Origin: Mesorhizobium sp.
GTDB lineage: Bacteria > Pseudomonadota > Alphaproteobacteria > Rhizobiales > Rhizobiaceae
Assembly: GCA_027492275.1 (NCBI GenBank)
Contig: JAPUFC010000085.1
Coordinates: forward strand, 62,001 to 126,000
Direction: 5' to 3'
DNA length: 64,000 nucleotides
Below are positions 25,945 through 35,935 of this stretch, piece after piece (position 1 is the first letter of the stretch; each line of letters begins with the position of its first letter). The notes under the pieces were generated by a model, which saw nothing but the letters and a program-made list of their open reading frames with translations, was not told the origin of the DNA and did no database searches. The translations under genes were made by a program, and so were the position numbers.

Positions 25945-28053
25945 ATGAATACCCACGCCCCTGTAAAAATCGGCCATTCCGCCTGCCCGCACGATTGTCC
26001 GTCCACCTGCGCGCTGGACGTCGAGTTGCTGGGCGGCAACCGGATCGGGCGCGTGCACGGCGCGAAGGGCAACAGCTACACGGCCGGCGTGATCTGCGCC
26101 AAGGTCGCGCGCTATGCGGATCGCATCCACCACCCCGACCGGCTGACGAAGCCTCTGGTGCGCGCCGGCGGCAAGGGCGAGGGCGGCTGGCGGGAGGCGA
26201 GCTGGGAGGCGGCGCTCGACCTCGTGGCGGAAAAATTCTCGGCGGCCGAGGAAAGGCACGGCAGCGAGACGGTCTGGCCCTACTACTACGCCGGCACGAT
26301 GGGGCTGGTGCAGCGCGACGGCATCAACCGGCTGCGGCACGCCAAGAAATATTCGGGCTTCTTCGATTCGATCTGCACCAACCCGGCCTGGACGGGCTAC
26401 GTCATGGGCACGGGGCGGCTCGCCGGCCCCGACCCGCGCGAGATCGCCAAATCCGATTGCGTGGTGATCTGGGGCACCAACGCGGTGGTCACGCAGGTCA
26501 ATGTGATGACCCATGCCGTGCGCGCCCGCAAGGAGCGCGGCGCAAAAATCGTCGTCATCGACGTCTACGACAACGCGACGATGAAGCAGGCCGACATGGC
26601 CCTCATCGTCAAGCCCGGCACGGACGGCGCGCTGGCCTGCGCGGTCATGCACGTGCTGTTCCGGGACGGTCTGGCCGACCGGCCCTATCTGGAGAGGTAC
26701 ACGGACGACCCCGGCGGTCTGGAAGCGCACCTGCGGGACAGAACGCCGGAATGGGCGTCGTCGATCACCGGCCTGCCCGTCGCCGAGATCGAGGCGTTCG
26801 CCCGTCTGGTCGGAACGACGAAAAGAACCTTCTTCCGCCTCGGCTACGGCTTTTCGCGCCAGCGCAACGGCGCGGTCAACATGCACGCGGCGCTGTCCGT
26901 CGCCGCCGTCACCGGCTGCTGGCAATATGAGGGCGGCGGCGCGTTCCATTCCAATTCCGGCATCTTCAAGCTGAACACGGACATTTTGCAGGGAGGCCGG
27001 CTGCGCGATCCGGCCGTGCGCTTCCTCGATCATTCGCGCATCGGTCCCGTGCTGATGGGGCACGCCGACGCGCTCTACGGCGGGCCGCCGGTGACGGCGC
27101 TGCTGATCCAGAACACCAACCCCGCCAATGTCGCGCCGGAACAACGGCTGGTGAAGCAGGGCTTTTTGCGCGAGGACCTGTTCACCGTGGTCCACGAGCA
27201 GTTCATGACCGACACGGCGAAGCTCGCCGACGTGGTTTTGCCGGCGACCATGTTCTTGGAGCACGACGACATCTACAAGGGCGGCGGCAACCAGCACGTC
27301 ACGCTCGGGCCGAAGCTGGTCGACCCGCCCGAAGGCCCGCGCACGAACCACTTCGTCATCGAGGAACTGGCGAAGCGGCTGGGCGTCGCGCACATGCCCG
27401 GCTTCGGGCTCACCGAGCGCCAGCACATTGACAGCATTCTCGAAAAGCGCGGGCTGGGCGGTTTCGACAGGCTGCGCGAGGTGCGCTGGGCGGATGTGCA
27501 GCCGCCTTTCGAGACGGCGCATTATCTCGACGGCTTCGGCCACCCGGACAGGAAGTTCCGCTTCAGGCCGGACTGGACCGGCACGCCGGCCCCGAACCGG
27601 CCGCCGAAGACCATGGGCCTTCTCGGCCCATACGGCCGCCTGCCGGAATTTCCCGACCATGTCGACCTGATCGAGACGGCGGACCCCGGGCACCCGTTCC
27701 GTCTGGCCACCTCGCCGGCCCGGAATTTCCTCAACTCGTCCTTCACCGAAACGCCGGTCTCGAAAGCCAGGGAAGGCCGGCCGGAACTGCTGGTCCATCC
27801 GGACGACGCCGCCACGCTCGGCCTCGCCGCCGGCGACCGCGTGGAGATCGGCAACGCCCGCGGCGAGGTGGTGCTGCATGCGAAGCTCTTCGACGGCATG
27901 CGGCGCGGCGTGGTGATCGCCGAAGGCATCTGGCCGAACGACGCCCATGAGCGGGGCGAGGGCATCAACGTGCTGACTGGTGCCGACGCCGTCGCGCCTT
28001 ACGGCGGCGCTGCCGTGCACGACACGAAGGTGTGGCTGCGCAAGGCGGCGTGA
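25945..28053 (+). CDS. Molybdopterin-dependent oxidoreductase, DMSO reductase family
   Basis: The 702-residue protein has an N-terminal [4Fe-4S] ligand set, C14, C18 and C22 (CPHDCPSTC) plus C51 (GVICAK). The molybdopterin-binding core contains DCVVIWGTNAVVTQ and LADVVLPATMFLEH, and a C-terminal molydopterin dinucleotide-binding domain has LGLAAGDRVEIGNARGEVV. No signal peptide or Tat motif is present, so it is likely cytosolic. No electron-transfer partner gene adjoins it, and the substrate cannot be assigned. The family includes many uncharacterised members in Rhizobiales. Confidence 0.88.
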   Translation: MNTHAPVKIGHSACPHDCPSTCALDVELLGGNRIGRVHGAKGNSYTAGVICAKVARYADRIHHPDRLTKPLVRAGGKGEGGWREASWEAALDLVAEKFSAAEERHGSETVWPYYYAGTMGLVQRDGINRLRHAKKYSGFFDSICTNPAWTGYVMGTGRLAGPDPREIAKSDCVVIWGTNAVVTQVNVMTHAVRARKERGAKIVVIDVYDNATMKQADMALIVKPGTDGALACAVMHVLFRDGLADRPYLERYTDDPGGLEAHLRDRTPEWASSITGLPVAEIEAFARLVGTTKRTFFRLGYGFSRQRNGAVNMHAALSVAAVTGCWQYEGGGAFHSNSGIFKLNTDILQGGRLRDPAVRFLDHSRIGPVLMGHADALYGGPPVTALLIQNTNPANVAPEQRLVKQGFLREDLFTVVHEQFMTDTAKLADVVLPATMFLEHDDIYKGGGNQHVTLGPKLVDPPEGPRTNHFVIEELAKRLGVAHMPGFGLTERQHIDSILEKRGLGGFDRLREVRWADVQPPFETAHYLDGFGHPDRKFRFRPDWTGTPAPNRPPKTMGLLGPYGRLPEFPDHVDLIETADPGHPFRLATSPARNFLNSSFTETPVSKAREGRPELLVHPDDAATLGLAAGDRVEIGNARGEVVLHAKLFDGMRRGVVIAEGIWPNDAHERGEGINVLTGADAVAPYGGAAVHDTKVWLRKAA

Positions 28054-28073
28054 ACCTCCGTTGACCAACAGCC

Positions 28074-28358
28074 CTACAACAGGGCCGTCAGGTCACGCGC
28101 GCCATGTATGATGCGGATGATTTCGACCTGTGCGTCCGCGATCCTGTACAGAATCAGATAGCTGCCTTCGGTCAGGGAACGCGCATCGGTTGCGATCTCT
28201 CTTCGAAGAGACCCCGATTCTGGAAAAGTCACCAGTTGCTGCAACCGATCGCAAAGCCGTTCGATCAGGGTGTCGGCATTTTTCACGCTGTCCTGGGCGA
28301 TCTCCAGCCAGATGTCGTCAAGATCCCGTGCCGCTGCCGGCGCGAAGACAACGCGCAT
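28074..28358 (-). CDS. parE: RelE/ParE family toxin
   Basis: The 94-residue protein is of the RelE/ParE superfamily. It has VVFAPAAARDLDDIWLEIAQ at the start, then LVTFPESGSLRREI and the C-terminal ILYRIADAQVEIIRIIHGARD typical of ParE. ParE toxins poison DNA gyrase, whereas RelE cleaves mRNA; motifs here favour ParE. The gene follows its antitoxin after 6 bp, the standard order. The pair sits between the oxidoreductase and purN genes. Confidence 0.88.
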   Translation of the reverse strand: MRVVFAPAAARDLDDIWLEIAQDSVKNADTLIERLCDRLQQLVTFPESGSLRREIATDARSLTEGSYLILYRIADAQVEIIRIIHGARDLTALL

Positions 28359-28364
28359 CGGCGA

Positions 28365-28646
28365 TCATCTTCCTGCCTGCTGCCGCCGCGCAAGCCTTTC
28401 CCGCCCGCGCCGCTTGACGTCGTAGAGGTCGAGCGGAGCCGGTGATCCGCTCGCGATGCCTTCTTCCCAAGCCTTGCGAAGTCGTTCGATCTCGGCGCGC
28501 CGCAGGGTTTGCCGCATTTCCCACTCCCGCAACGCTTCGCGCACGACCTCGCTGGTGGAGGCGTATTGTCCGGTGGAAACCGCTTCCTTGACCGAATCGA
28601 GCATTTCGCTCGGCAGCGCGATGCTGACCTTTTCGATCTTGCCCAT
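28365..28646 (-). CDS. parD: ParD-like ribbon-helix-helix antitoxin
   Basis: The 93-residue antitoxin has an N-terminal ribbon-helix-helix DNA-binding domain (KVSIALPSEMLDSVKEAVS, then STSEVVREALREWE) and a C-terminal charged helix that would wrap the toxin. The start at 28646 (MGKIEKVSIAL) is preferred over an upstream in-frame ATG at 28673. Such antitoxins repress their own promoter, probably located at 28647-28700 beside the purN stop. Confidence 0.88.
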   Translation of the reverse strand: MGKIEKVSIALPSEMLDSVKEAVSTGQYASTSEVVREALREWEMRQTLRRAEIERLRKAWEEGIASGSPAPLDLYDVKRRGRERLARRQQAGR

Positions 28647-28699
28647 ATCGTGCTTCCTCGCTGCTGGTGGCAATATTTACCACCGGGTGCGCGGTTTTG

Positions 28700-29410
28700 C
28701 TATGGCGTGAAGCGCGCCAGCGCCTCGACATCGACCTCCTCGGCCAGCACGCCGATGGAGGAGAGCGTCGCATCCGCCGCCACGGTGTAGGCGCCGTCGG
28801 AAAAGACGCTGCGACGGCCTTCCATGCGCGCCTTGCCCGCCGCGACGAGGCTGAGCGCCAGCGGATAGATGTGGTGCTCGGCCTTGAGCACGCGCGCCGC
28901 CAGAGCCTCCTCCGTGTCGTCCGGCAGAACCGGCACGGCGGCCTGTGCGATGATCGGACCGTCGTCCATCTCCGGCGTCACGAAATGCACGGTGCAGCCG
29001 TGCAGCCTCACGCCTTCGTCGAGCGCGCGCCGGTGGGTGTCGAGGCCCTTGAAGGCGGGCAGCAGGGCAGGGTGGATGTTGATCATGCGCCCGGCCCACG
29101 TCTCAACGAAGGGCGTGGTCAGCAGGCGCATGTAGCCGGCGAGGCAGACGATCTCGGTGCCGAGCGCGGACAACTCCTTGTGGATGGCGGCGTCGTGCAG
29201 ATCCTTGCTGGCGAAGCTTTTCCGCTCGACGACGCGCGTGGCAATGCCCTTGCTCTCGGCATAGCGAAGGCCCATCGCGTCGGACCTGTCGGAGACGACG
29301 CCGACGATCGTCGCCGGGAAATCCCGCTCGGCGGCCGCCTCCACGAGGCGCATCATGTTCGATCCGCGACCCGAGATCAGGATCGCGACGCGCTTCCTGG
29401 CACCGCTCAC
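28700..29410 (-). CDS. purN: Phosphoribosylglycinamide formyltransferase
   Basis: Third step of purine synthesis, using 10-formyltetrahydrofolate. The 236-residue protein has [10 protein letters not shown] near the N-terminus, the [13 protein letters not shown] active-site motif with the catalytic His, and [15 protein letters not shown] with the catalytic Asp. It starts with GTG overlapping the purM stop (GTGA). About 20 residues longer at the C-terminus than E. coli PurN (212). Confidence 0.95.
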   Translation of the reverse strand: MSGARKRVAILISGRGSNMMRLVEAAAERDFPATIVGVVSDRSDAMGLRYAESKGIATRVVERKSFASKDLHDAAIHKELSALGTEIVCLAGYMRLLTTPFVETWAGRMINIHPALLPAFKGLDTHRRALDEGVRLHGCTVHFVTPEMDDGPIIAQAAVPVLPDDTEEALAARVLKAEHHIYPLALSLVAAGKARMEGRRSVFSDGAYTVAADATLSSIGVLAEEVDVEALARFTP

Positions 29411-30471
29411 AGGGCGATGGTCCCGCGATAGATGACGCCGGCGTCGCGGCGCGGCACGATGCGGCCGACGGGCGTGACGGTCTCGCCGGCTTCCTGCAGC
29501 ACGGCCGCGACCTGCGCCGCCTGGCCCGAGGCGACGACCGCCACCATGCCGATGCCGCAGTTGAAGGTGCGCATCATCTCGTCCGCCGCCACCCCGCCGG
29601 TTTTCGACAGCCACGGGAAGACGGGCGGAGCCACGATGGCGTCGAGATCGAGCTCGGCCGAAAAATCCTTCGGCAGCACGCGCGGGATGTTGTCCGGGAA
29701 GCCGCCGCCGGTGATGTGCGCCAGCGCCTTCAACCCGTGCGTTTCGCGCACCGCCTTCAGGATCGATTTCACGTAGATGCGGGTCGGCTCCAGCAGTGCC
29801 TCGGCCAGCGTCTGCCCGTCCGCGAAGGGCGCGGGCGCGTCCCAGGCGAGGCCGGAGGCCTGCACGATGCGGCGCACCAGCGAAAACCCGTTGGAGTGAA
29901 CGCCGGAGGAGGCGAGGCCGAGCAGCACGTCGCCCTCCACGACGTCGTCGGTGGGCAGGAGCTGGCCGCGCTCGGCCGCGCCGACCGCGAAGCCCGCGAG
30001 GTCGTAGTCCTTGTCGCGGTACATGCCGGGCATCTCGGCCGTCTCGCCGCCGATCAGCGCGCATCCCGCCTGCCGGCAGCCCTCGGCGATGCCCGAGACG
30101 ATCGCTGCGCCCTGTTCGGGATCGAGCTTGCCGGTGGCGAAATAGTCGAGGAAGAACAGCGGCTCGGCGCCCTGCACGACGAGGTCGTTGACGCACATGG
30201 CGACGAGGTCGATGCCGATCGTCTCGTGCCTGCCGCTTTCGATGGCTATCTTCAGCTTGGTGCCGACGCCGTCGTTCGCCGCCACCAGGATGGGGTCCTT
30301 GAAGCCGGCGGCCCTGAGGTCGAACAGGCCACCGAAGCCGCCGATCTCGCCGTCCGCGCCGGGACGCCGCGTGGCGCGCACCAGCGGCTTGATCTTCTCG
30401 ACCATCAGGTTGCCGGCATCGATGTCGACGCCCGCATCCGCATAGGTGAGCCCGCCTTTGGGTTCGCTCAT
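29407..30471 (-). CDS. purM: Phosphoribosylformylglycinamidine cyclo-ligase
   Basis: AIR synthetase, the fifth step of purine synthesis. The 354-residue length is typical. It begins [14 protein letters not shown] and carries [11 protein letters not shown], the [11 protein letters not shown] motif and [13 protein letters not shown]. The ATG at 30471 is chosen because the frame upstream to 31143 has no family similarity and overlaps an opposing gene. Forms the purM-purN operon; divergent from the phosphatidyltransferase gene with about 150 bp between. Confidence 0.96.
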   Translation of the reverse strand: MSEPKGGLTYADAGVDIDAGNLMVEKIKPLVRATRRPGADGEIGGFGGLFDLRAAGFKDPILVAANDGVGTKLKIAIESGRHETIGIDLVAMCVNDLVVQGAEPLFFLDYFATGKLDPEQGAAIVSGIAEGCRQAGCALIGGETAEMPGMYRDKDYDLAGFAVGAAERGQLLPTDDVVEGDVLLGLASSGVHSNGFSLVRRIVQASGLAWDAPAPFADGQTLAEALLEPTRIYVKSILKAVRETHGLKALAHITGGGFPDNIPRVLPKDFSAELDLDAIVAPPVFPWLSKTGGVAADEMMRTFNCGIGMVAVVASGQAAQVAAVLQEAGETVTPVGRIVPRRDAGVIYRGTIAL

Positions 30472-30624
30472 CGGCTGCCATCCCGGGAAATCTGATTGCC
30501 GCCGGCTCTTCGCATGAAGCGCGGCAGCCCGCAAGGCGTGAGCGCCGATGCTCCACCCTTGCTTCCCGCCGGGGCAAGCGCCATCTATCCGATAGGGGCG
30601 CGAGGGCAGGGGAGGACGATCACC

Positions 30625-31173
30625 GTGACAGTGCCGAACGTGATCACGGTCTTCCGCTTCCTGCTGGTGCCCGCCGTCGTCTACTGGCTGCTCACCGGGC
30701 AGCAGGCGCTTGCCTTCGCCGGCTTCGTCGCCGCCGGCGTGTCGGATGGCGTGGACGGCTTCATCGCCCGGCATTTCAATCAGCGCTCGAAGCTCGGCGC
30801 CTATCTCGATCCGATGGCGGACAAGCTGCTGCTCGTCAGCGTCTTCGTCGTGCTGGGCATCATGGGCGGGCTGCCGCTGTGGCTGGTCATCGCCGTCGTC
30901 TCGCGCGACGCGCTGATCGTCTTCGCCGTCATCCTGTCCTCGGTGATGGCGCAGCCGGTGGAGATGCGCCCGCTGCTGGTGTCGAAGGCCAACACCGTGG
31001 CGCAGATCGTGTTGGCCGCCGTCGCGCTCGGCCAGCCGGCCTTCGGGCTCGATCTGGGCTACGTGCTGCCGGCGCTGGTCTGGCTGACCGGCCTCTTGAC
31101 CGTGGCTTCGGGCGCGGCCTATCTCGTGGGCTGGTTGAGGCATATGAGCGGATATGGCGAAGGCGAGACCTGA
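30625..31173 (+). CDS. CDP-alcohol phosphatidyltransferase family protein
   Basis: The 182-residue integral membrane enzyme has the complete motif DGFIAR-x8-GAYLDPMAD and about five membrane helices. It is similar to cardiolipin synthase/phosphatidylglycerophosphate synthase-type enzymes; since pgsA is at 16578, this may be a eukaryotic-like cardiolipin synthase or another headgroup transferase. The GTG start at 30625 has GGAGGA 8 nt upstream and gives [12 protein letters not shown]; longer frames lack a good start. It overlaps the AI-2E permease gene by 20 bp. Confidence 0.87.
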   Translation: MTVPNVITVFRFLLVPAVVYWLLTGQQALAFAGFVAAGVSDGVDGFIARHFNQRSKLGAYLDPMADKLLLVSVFVVLGIMGGLPLWLVIAVVSRDALIVFAVILSSVMAQPVEMRPLLVSKANTVAQIVLAAVALGQPAFGLDLGYVLPALVWLTGLLTVASGAAYLVGWLRHMSGYGEGET

Positions 31174-32440
31174 TACCGAGGAGTCCCTCGCCGAAGCCGC
31201 GATCGGGCTGGCGTTCCGACGGCAGATCCGTTTCTGGATCGTCGTGTCGATCGTCCTCGGCCTCTTCGTCTACGTCTTTGCCGACATATTGCTGCCCTTC
31301 GTGGCCGGCATGGTGCTGGCCTATTTCCTCGATCCCGTCGCCGACAGGCTGGAAAGGGTGGGCCTTTCGCGGGTCGCCGCGACGCTGGTCATCCTCATCG
31401 CCTTCGTCGTCGTCCTGACGGTCGCGCTGATCGTCCTGATCCCCGTCCTGGCCTCGCAGCTCGGCGGCCTGATCGGCCAGTTCCCGGAATATCTCACGCG
31501 GCTGCAGGGGCTCGTGACGAGCTTCGACCCGGAATGGATCGAGCGGCGCTTCGGCCTGGAGGCCGGCAGCCTGCGCGAGGGTCTGAACTCGCTGCTGACC
31601 ACCGGCATGGGCTTCGTGACGACGGTCTTCACGTCGATCTGGAGCTCCGGCGTGGCGCTGTTCTCCGTCGCCGGCCTGTTCATTGTGACGCCGGTCGTCG
31701 CCTTCTACATGCTGCTCGACTGGGACCGCATGGTCGCCACCGTCGATAGCTGGGTGCCGCGCGACCATGTCGACACGGTGCGCCACATCGCCACCGACAT
31801 CAACGCCTCCACGGCCGGCTTCGTGCGCGGGCAGGGCACGCTCTGCATCGTGCTCGGCATCATGTACGCCATCGGCCTGACGCTGACCGGCCTGAATTTC
31901 GGCATCCTGATCGGCCTGTTCGCCGGCCTGATCTCCTTCATCCCCTATGTCGGCTCGCTGGTCGGGCTGGTGCTGGCGGTGGGCGTCGCCTTCGTGCAGT
32001 TCTGGCCGGACTGGATCATGGTGGCGGCCGTCGCCGGCGTGTTCTTCGTCGGCCAGTTCATCGAGGGCAACATCCTGCAGCCGCGTCTGGTGGGCAAGAG
32101 CGTCGGCCTGCATCCGGTCTGGCTGATGTTCGCGCTGTTCGCCTTCGGCGCGCTGTTCGGCTTCGTCGGCCTGCTGATCGCGGTGCCGGCGGCGGCGGCG
32201 GTGGCCGTTCTGGTCCGCTTCGCCATCGGCCGCTATCTGGAATCGCCGCTCTACAAGGGCCATCCGCCGGACATCGCCGAGATGACGGTGACCACCACCA
32301 CGGTGCGCCTGATCGAGGACCAGCCGCATGAGGAAGCGTCCGCCAGCGCGCTGACCGACGAATTGCCCGACGCGCCGAAGAAGGCGCGGCGGGCCTCCCG
32401 CAAGCAGGCTCCGCGCAAGTCCGCGCCGCGAAAGGCCTGA
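31154..32440 (+). CDS. AI-2E family transporter (PerM-like)
   Basis: The 428-residue polytopic membrane protein has about eight hydrophobic segments. These include [14 protein letters not shown], then a soluble loop, [19 protein letters not shown] and [21 protein letters not shown], all PF01594 hallmarks. The last 60 residues are a hydrophilic, lysine/arginine-rich tail ([10 protein letters not shown]...). The start overlaps the phosphatidyltransferase by 20 bp and hdaA follows after 11 bp, so the three are one operon. Family transport roles are diverse; no substrate is claimed. Confidence 0.9.
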   Translation: MAKARPDTEESLAEAAIGLAFRRQIRFWIVVSIVLGLFVYVFADILLPFVAGMVLAYFLDPVADRLERVGLSRVAATLVILIAFVVVLTVALIVLIPVLASQLGGLIGQFPEYLTRLQGLVTSFDPEWIERRFGLEAGSLREGLNSLLTTGMGFVTTVFTSIWSSGVALFSVAGLFIVTPVVAFYMLLDWDRMVATVDSWVPRDHVDTVRHIATDINASTAGFVRGQGTLCIVLGIMYAIGLTLTGLNFGILIGLFAGLISFIPYVGSLVGLVLAVGVAFVQFWPDWIMVAAVAGVFFVGQFIEGNILQPRLVGKSVGLHPVWLMFALFAFGALFGFVGLLIAVPAAAAVAVLVRFAIGRYLESPLYKGHPPDIAEMTVTTTTVRLIEDQPHEEASASALTDELPDAPKKARRASRKQAPRKSAPRKA

Positions 32441-32451
32441 CGCGGGCAACC

Positions 32452-33153
32452 ATGGCCGACACCGGGCCCCCGAGGCAGATTCCCTTCGATCTCGGCCACG
32501 AGCCGGGCCGCTCGCGCGACGACCTCGTGGTGACGCGGGCGAACCGCGAGGCGGTCGCCCTGATCGACGCCTGGCCGCACTGGCCGACCCCCGTCGTGGT
32601 GCTGGCCGGTCCTGCGGGGGCGGGCAAGACGCATCTCGCCTCCATCTGGCGCGAGCGCGCCGGCGCGGTGGCGCTGGAAGCGGGCCGGATTTCGCCAGGT
32701 CTCGCCGGGCTGCCGGCCCGCCGGCCCGTGCTGGTCGATCCGGCCGATTCCGGTCCCCTGGACGAGCAGGGCCTGTTCCACCTGATCAACGCCGTCCGCT
32801 CGGGCGGCACGCAGCTCCTGCTCACCGCGCGCCGCTTTGCGCCCGCCTGGGGCGTGCGGCTGCCCGATCTCGCCTCGCGCCTCAAGGCAGCGGCGACGGT
32901 CGAGATCCACGAGCCTGACGACGAACTCCTGGCGGCGGTGGTGACGAAGCTGTTCGCCGACCGGCAGGTCGAGGTGGAGCCGCATGTCGTGCAGTTCCTC
33001 GTGCGCCGCATGGAGCGCTCGCTGTCGACGGCGATCGCGGTAGTCGACCGGCTCGACCGCGCCGCCTTGGAAGGCAAGGCGCGCATCACGCGCGCCCTCG
33101 CCGCGCAGACGATGAGCGCCATGGACGAAGGGCAGGGCGAGCTCGGGATCTGA
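32452..33153 (+). CDS. hdaA: HdaA, regulatory inactivator of DnaA
   Basis: DnaA-related AAA+ protein that with the beta clamp stimulates hydrolysis of DnaA-ATP. At 233 residues it lacks the DnaA DNA-binding domain. The N-terminal QIPFDLG (9-15) matches a clamp-binding motif, and Walker A GPAGAGKTH is at 53-61. VLVDPADSG replaces a canonical Walker B DD/E, as in Hda. Position downstream of a PerM-type permease is conserved in Rhizobiales; there ppk usually follows, but here tRNA-Pro and unrelated genes follow and ppk is at 47087. Confidence 0.92.
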   Translation: MADTGPPRQIPFDLGHEPGRSRDDLVVTRANREAVALIDAWPHWPTPVVVLAGPAGAGKTHLASIWRERAGAVALEAGRISPGLAGLPARRPVLVDPADSGPLDEQGLFHLINAVRSGGTQLLLTARRFAPAWGVRLPDLASRLKAAATVEIHEPDDELLAAVVTKLFADRQVEVEPHVVQFLVRRMERSLSTAIAVVDRLDRAALEGKARITRALAAQTMSAMDEGQGELGI

Positions 33154-33164
33154 CGACGGCCGGG

Positions 33165-33241
33165 TGGTCGGAGTGGCAGGATTCGAACCTGCGACCCCCT
33201 GATCCCAAATCAGGTGCGCTACCAGGCTGCGCTACACTCCG
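33165..33241 (-). tRNA. tRNA-Pro (anticodon TGG)
   Basis: A 77-nt cloverleaf on the minus strand. The acceptor stem begins CGGAGTG and pairs with CACTCCG before the encoded CCA. The anticodon loop reads TTTGGGA with TGG, and the T-loop is GGTTCGAATCC. Converges on hdaA, 11 bp after its stop. Confidence 0.97.
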
Positions 33242-33361
33242 CGACCGGACGGCTTGCCGGCGGGCAGACGGCTTCTACAGGCACGGGCGGCAGGGCGCAA
33301 GCGAGCAATCTCCGCCCGCCCGGACCTTTGTGCGCCGGCGCTGTCGTCCCGTGCGGCGGCG

Positions 33362-33523
33362 TCAGCCGGGCCTGCGGCGGGAAGCGTGCTCGCCCCGCCA
33401 CCAGATCAGATAGAGCGGTCCGAACCGCCACACCGGCACTTCGCGCCGCAATTCGACCGAGCGCAGTTCCCTGTACCGCTTGACCTTCAAGGTGCCGCCG
33501 GGCAGCCTGATCCTGTATGTCAT
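33362..33523 (-). CDS. Small basic hypothetical protein (53 aa)
   Basis: The product is 53 residues, arginine-rich and aromatic (RIRLPGGTLKVKRYRELR; VWRFGPLYLIWWR), with no recognised family. Support comes from GGGGG about 6 nt before the ATG at 33523. The composition looks protein-like rather than random, and there is no competing gene. It could be a small DNA-, RNA- or membrane-associated protein. Moderate confidence only. Confidence 0.5.
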   Translation of the reverse strand: MTYRIRLPGGTLKVKRYRELRSVELRREVPVWRFGPLYLIWWRGEHASRRRPG

Positions 33524-33691
33524 AACCGACCCCCAACTCCGCGGCACAATGAATATCCGTTGACCCTACGTCAATGAGGCGTCCCTTTTGTGACCGGGTG
33601 GAACGAAGAAATCCGGGATGCGGACGGGCAATGTTTCACAAGTCTGCAGGACTTGGTGCTATGAACGGGAACGTGCCGATCAACTCCGGGG

Positions 33692-35389
33692 ATGAACGTT
33701 GCAGCGAACGCATCCGATGAGCCGCCAGCCTGCCGGCAAGGACGGGCGCCTGGCGGCATGCCGGCGGATCGTCCCTTTTCATCCGGGAGCGGGTGCGGCT
33801 TGACCCTGTCCGCCGCGACCGAGCGCGACCGCGCGGCCTTCGCCATCAGGGCGGCGATCGCCCTGATCGTGGCGATGTTCGCCCTGTTCCTGGTCGTGCT
33901 GACCCTGTCCATCCTGAGGCAGTGGAGCGACGCGCAGAAGCGCGCGGAGGAGAGGGCGTCCGCCGCCTCGCAGGTGGTCGCCATCAACGCCAAATGGATC
34001 AGCGAGCTGTCGCGCCAGGCGCTTTCCCGCATCGACGACGCGCTGGGCTCGAACATCGAGGACAACGCGTCGGCCACCGCCGAATTCATCCGCGAGGCGG
34101 TGCAGCGCCTGCCGGGCAACGTCAGGGCCTATGTCATCGACACCGAAGGGCGAACGCTGTTCTCGACCGACCCACAGTTGCGCCAGATCGACGTGCGCGA
34201 CCGCAAGTATTTCTCCGCGCTGGCCGAGGGCGCCGGCTGGTACGTCTCGTCGCTGATGGTCAGCCGCCTCAACGGCGCGCAGATCTTCGTGTTCAGCAAG
34301 CGTCTGGAGCGCGGGCGCGAATTCGCCGGCGCCGCCATCATTTCCTTCGACGTCGCGCTGCTCAAGGACATCTGGGAATTGCTCGACATGGACGAGCTGT
34401 CGACGGTGAGCCTGGTGCGCCGGGACGGGCAGCTCGTCGCCCGCTATCCGTTCGCCGACGGCCCGCTCGACCTCTCGAACTACGTTCTGTTCACCGACTA
34501 CCTGAAGGCGCGCGAGACCGGCACATACTTCGCCGTGTCGCCGGCCGACGGCGTGCGGCGCATCGTCGGCTATCGCGCCGTGCCCGACACCGACCTCTTG
34601 GCGCTGGCCTCGATCAGCACCCGCGGGGCGTTCGCGCTTTTCTGGCGCGGCACGATCGTCACGCTGGTCTTCGCCGTCCCGACCGCGATCGCCCTGGCGC
34701 TGGCCATTGCCTGGATCTTCCGCCTGCTCGGCAACGGCGAGCGGCGGCGCCAGGAGCTGGAGGAGGCGCTCGACCTCAACCGCATGCTGGTGCGCGACAC
34801 CCATCACCGGGTGAAGAACAACCTGCAGGCCATCATCTCCCTGGTGCGCATGCACCCCTTGCCGGCCGCGCTAAAGGAGGATCTGCAAAGCCGGATCGCG
34901 GCCATGTCGGCCGTGCACGAGCATCTCTACCGGCTCGACAGGTTCGCCGAGGTGGATGCGGCCAGCCTGATACCGGGCATCGTCGAGCGGCTGCGCGAGA
35001 GCTTCCCGGCGCGCGTGGCCGTGCTCTACGATCTGGAGCGGCTGCTGCTCGACCGCGACACGGCGACGCCGCTGGCGCTGCTGGTCAGCGAAGTGGCGAC
35101 CAACTCGCTGAAATATGCCTTCCCGGAGGGGCGCGAGGGCACGCTGCGCATGTCGCTCAGGACCCGCGCCGACGGCGATCTCGACCTCGCGATCGCCGAT
35201 GACGGCATCGGCTTCGATGCGGCCAACCCGCGCCAGGGGCTGGGCACCAAGCTGATCCGCGCCATGGTGATCCAGCTCGGCGGGACCGGAGGCTACGAGC
35301 CGGGCGGCGCCGGGGCGACGTTCAGGGCGGTGCTGCCGCGCCGCATCGCTCTCCAGGCCGCAAACGGCGTGTCGGCGGCGGCCGAATAG
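33692..35389 (+). CDS. Membrane sensor histidine kinase, HisKA_2 family
   Basis: The 565-residue inner-membrane kinase has a first membrane helix at about 50-75 (AIRAAIALIVAMFALFLVVL). A periplasmic Cache-type sensor follows (about 80-310; AYVIDTEGRTLFSTD, DRKYFSALAEG), then a second helix at about 318-340. The phosphoacceptor domain has THHRVKNNLQAI, and the HATPase domain has N-box NSLKYAF and G-box DDGIGF. HisKA_2 kinases include PhyK-type regulators of the alphaproteobacterial general stress response. No response regulator gene is adjacent, so the partner is unknown. The ATG at 33692 is uncertain; 33758 is an alternative. Confidence 0.9.
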   Translation: MNVAANASDEPPACRQGRAPGGMPADRPFSSGSGCGLTLSAATERDRAAFAIRAAIALIVAMFALFLVVLTLSILRQWSDAQKRAEERASAASQVVAINAKWISELSRQALSRIDDALGSNIEDNASATAEFIREAVQRLPGNVRAYVIDTEGRTLFSTDPQLRQIDVRDRKYFSALAEGAGWYVSSLMVSRLNGAQIFVFSKRLERGREFAGAAIISFDVALLKDIWELLDMDELSTVSLVRRDGQLVARYPFADGPLDLSNYVLFTDYLKARETGTYFAVSPADGVRRIVGYRAVPDTDLLALASISTRGAFALFWRGTIVTLVFAVPTAIALALAIAWIFRLLGNGERRRQELEEALDLNRMLVRDTHHRVKNNLQAIISLVRMHPLPAALKEDLQSRIAAMSAVHEHLYRLDRFAEVDAASLIPGIVERLRESFPARVAVLYDLERLLLDRDTATPLALLVSEVATNSLKYAFPEGREGTLRMSLRTRADGDLDLAIADDGIGFDAANPRQGLGTKLIRAMVIQLGGTGGYEPGGAGATFRAVLPRRIALQAANGVSAAAE

Positions 35390-35508
35390 CGCCGCGAAGG
35401 CTTTGGAGAGGCTAAGCTGCCGCGCGCGGCGCGCCGCTTTGGCCGCCGCCCCATTGACGGGAGGGCTCGATGGATGGCAGTGCTCACCCGACAAACAGGA
35501 AAGACGGC

Positions 35509-35814
35509 ATGTCCGCACGCATCTTCAGCCCGGCCAAGACCGCCATGCAGTCCGGCAAGGCCAAGACCGGCCACTGGATCCTGGAATTCGAGCCGGCCCA
35601 GCCCCGCCGCATCGACCCGCTGATGGGCTATACGAGCTCCGGCGACATGCTGAGCCAGATCCGCCTGACCTTCGAGACGAAGGAGGAGGCGATCGCCTAT
35701 GCCGAGAAGAACGGCCTCGACTTCCAGGTGCAGGAGCCCAAGGAGGCGAAGCGCCGCCAGATTTCCTACGCGGAGAATTTCCGCTATGACCGCAGGATGC
35801 CGTGGACGCATTGA
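35509..35814 (+). CDS. NDUFS4-like complex I accessory subunit
   Basis: The 101-residue protein is of the ETC complex I NDUFS4/NDUFA4 family (PF04800). It begins SARIFSPAKTAMQSGKAKT and contains HWILEFEP, IDPLMGYTSS and FETKEEAIAYAEKNG. In Paracoccus complex I, NDUFS4, NDUFS6 and NDUFA12 homologues are supernumerary subunits. The ATG at 35509 has AGGAAAG 6 nt upstream; an earlier in-frame ATG at 35470 is less likely. Monocistronic, 39 bp before tRNA-Arg; a GCCGGC stem-loop at 35831-35847 lies between. Confidence 0.9.
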   Translation: MSARIFSPAKTAMQSGKAKTGHWILEFEPAQPRRIDPLMGYTSSGDMLSQIRLTFETKEEAIAYAEKNGLDFQVQEPKEAKRRQISYAENFRYDRRMPWTH

Positions 35815-35853
35815 TCCCGGCATCACGCATGCCGGCGCAGCGCCGGCCGTCGC

Positions 35854-35930
35854 GGTCCCGTAGCTCAGCCGGATAGAGCACCGGCCTTCTAAGCCGATGG
35901 TCGCAGGTTCGAATCCTGCCGGGATCGCCA
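35854..35930 (+). tRNA. tRNA-Arg (anticodon TCT)
   Basis: A 77-nt tRNA. Acceptor GGTCCCG pairs with CGGGATC, the discriminator is G and CCA is encoded at 35928-35930. The anticodon loop CTTCTAA contains TCT and the T-arm is GGTTCGAATCC. It ends 5 bp from the stop of the convergent cyclase gene. No direct repeat of its 3' end was noticed in the window, so no sign of an integrated element. Confidence 0.97.
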
Positions 35931-35935
35931 TCACT

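Noticed and set aside
28074-28646. ParDE pair as a sign of a mobile element
   Set aside because: Chromosomal toxin-antitoxin pairs are common; no integrase, transposase or flanking repeats accompany it here.
35854-35930. tRNA-Arg as an integration site of a genomic island
   Set aside because: No integrase gene and no duplicate of the tRNA 3' end were noticed in the window; neighbours look like ordinary chromosomal genes.
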